The notes under the pieces: generated by a model
Database searches by the model: none
What the model saw: the letters and a program-made list of their open reading frames with translations, nothing else
Told to the model about the DNA's origin: nothing
Translations under genes and position numbers: made by a program
Shown here: piece after piece, positions 5,984 to 6,032 of the stretch
How positions within the stretch are numbered: the stretch's first letter is position 1
Layout of the letters: each line of letters opens with the position of its first letter
Source of the DNA: CBFGWV01 sp965652545
GTDB taxonomy: Bacteria; Pseudomonadota; Gammaproteobacteria; Competibacterales; Competibacteraceae
Reading direction: 5' to 3'
Length of the DNA stretch: 6,032 nt
Assembly (NCBI GenBank): GCA_965652545.1
Contig: CBFGWV010000291.1
Coordinates: forward strand, 1-6,032

Positions 5984-6032
5984 GCGGGCGTCGGCTGCGC
6001 ATTCTCGGGGTTGGGTGCCTTCGTTTCCGCCC

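Noticed and set aside
5984..6032. The tail after the YbjN-domain gene
   Set aside because: No convincing terminator, start codon with ribosome site, or family match could be seen in these 49 bases.

Overview
The window is GC-rich, tightly packed bacterial chromosome. Its gene set (a PutA-type proline catabolism enzyme, a TtcA tRNA thiolase, a DUF465/YdcH small protein, and a Fur-type iron promoter ahead of FbpA/FbpB iron transport genes) fits a gammaproteobacterium. I cannot name the genus from sequence alone.

Left part, minus strand (1-1306): a YefM-family antitoxin is followed, with a GTGA overlap, by a Txe/YoeB-family toxin coding region. The toxin frame has no stop codon. It continues in the same frame into the N-terminal part of a PutA (proline dehydrogenase / P5C dehydrogenase) that lacks the usual ribbon-helix-helix repressor domain and runs off the left edge. 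The toxin part keeps its front catalytic residues but has lost the C-terminal His-Tyr. Upstream of the antitoxin, two CGTACG palindromes spaced 12 bp centre to centre lie across a possible promoter. This is the layout expected of a YefM-YoeB operator. The locus therefore looks like a toxin-antitoxin operon whose toxin has been joined to, and now leads into, putA.

Middle (1307-2732): a divergent intergenic region carries candidate promoters for the antitoxin operon and for ttcA (plus strand). TtcA makes 2-thiocytidine at tRNA position 32. Its 3' end converges, with a 7 bp gap, on a small minus-strand DUF465/YdcH gene. The next intergenic region has a candidate minus-strand promoter for that small gene, and a plus-strand promoter overlapped by a Fur-box-like sequence.

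Right part, plus strand (2733-5983): a periplasmic Fe(3+)-binding protein and a fused two-domain permease (FbpA/FbpB type) form an iron uptake operon with no ATPase gene in view. A small exported YbjN-domain protein of unknown function follows. The last 49 bases (5984-6032) show nothing I can support.
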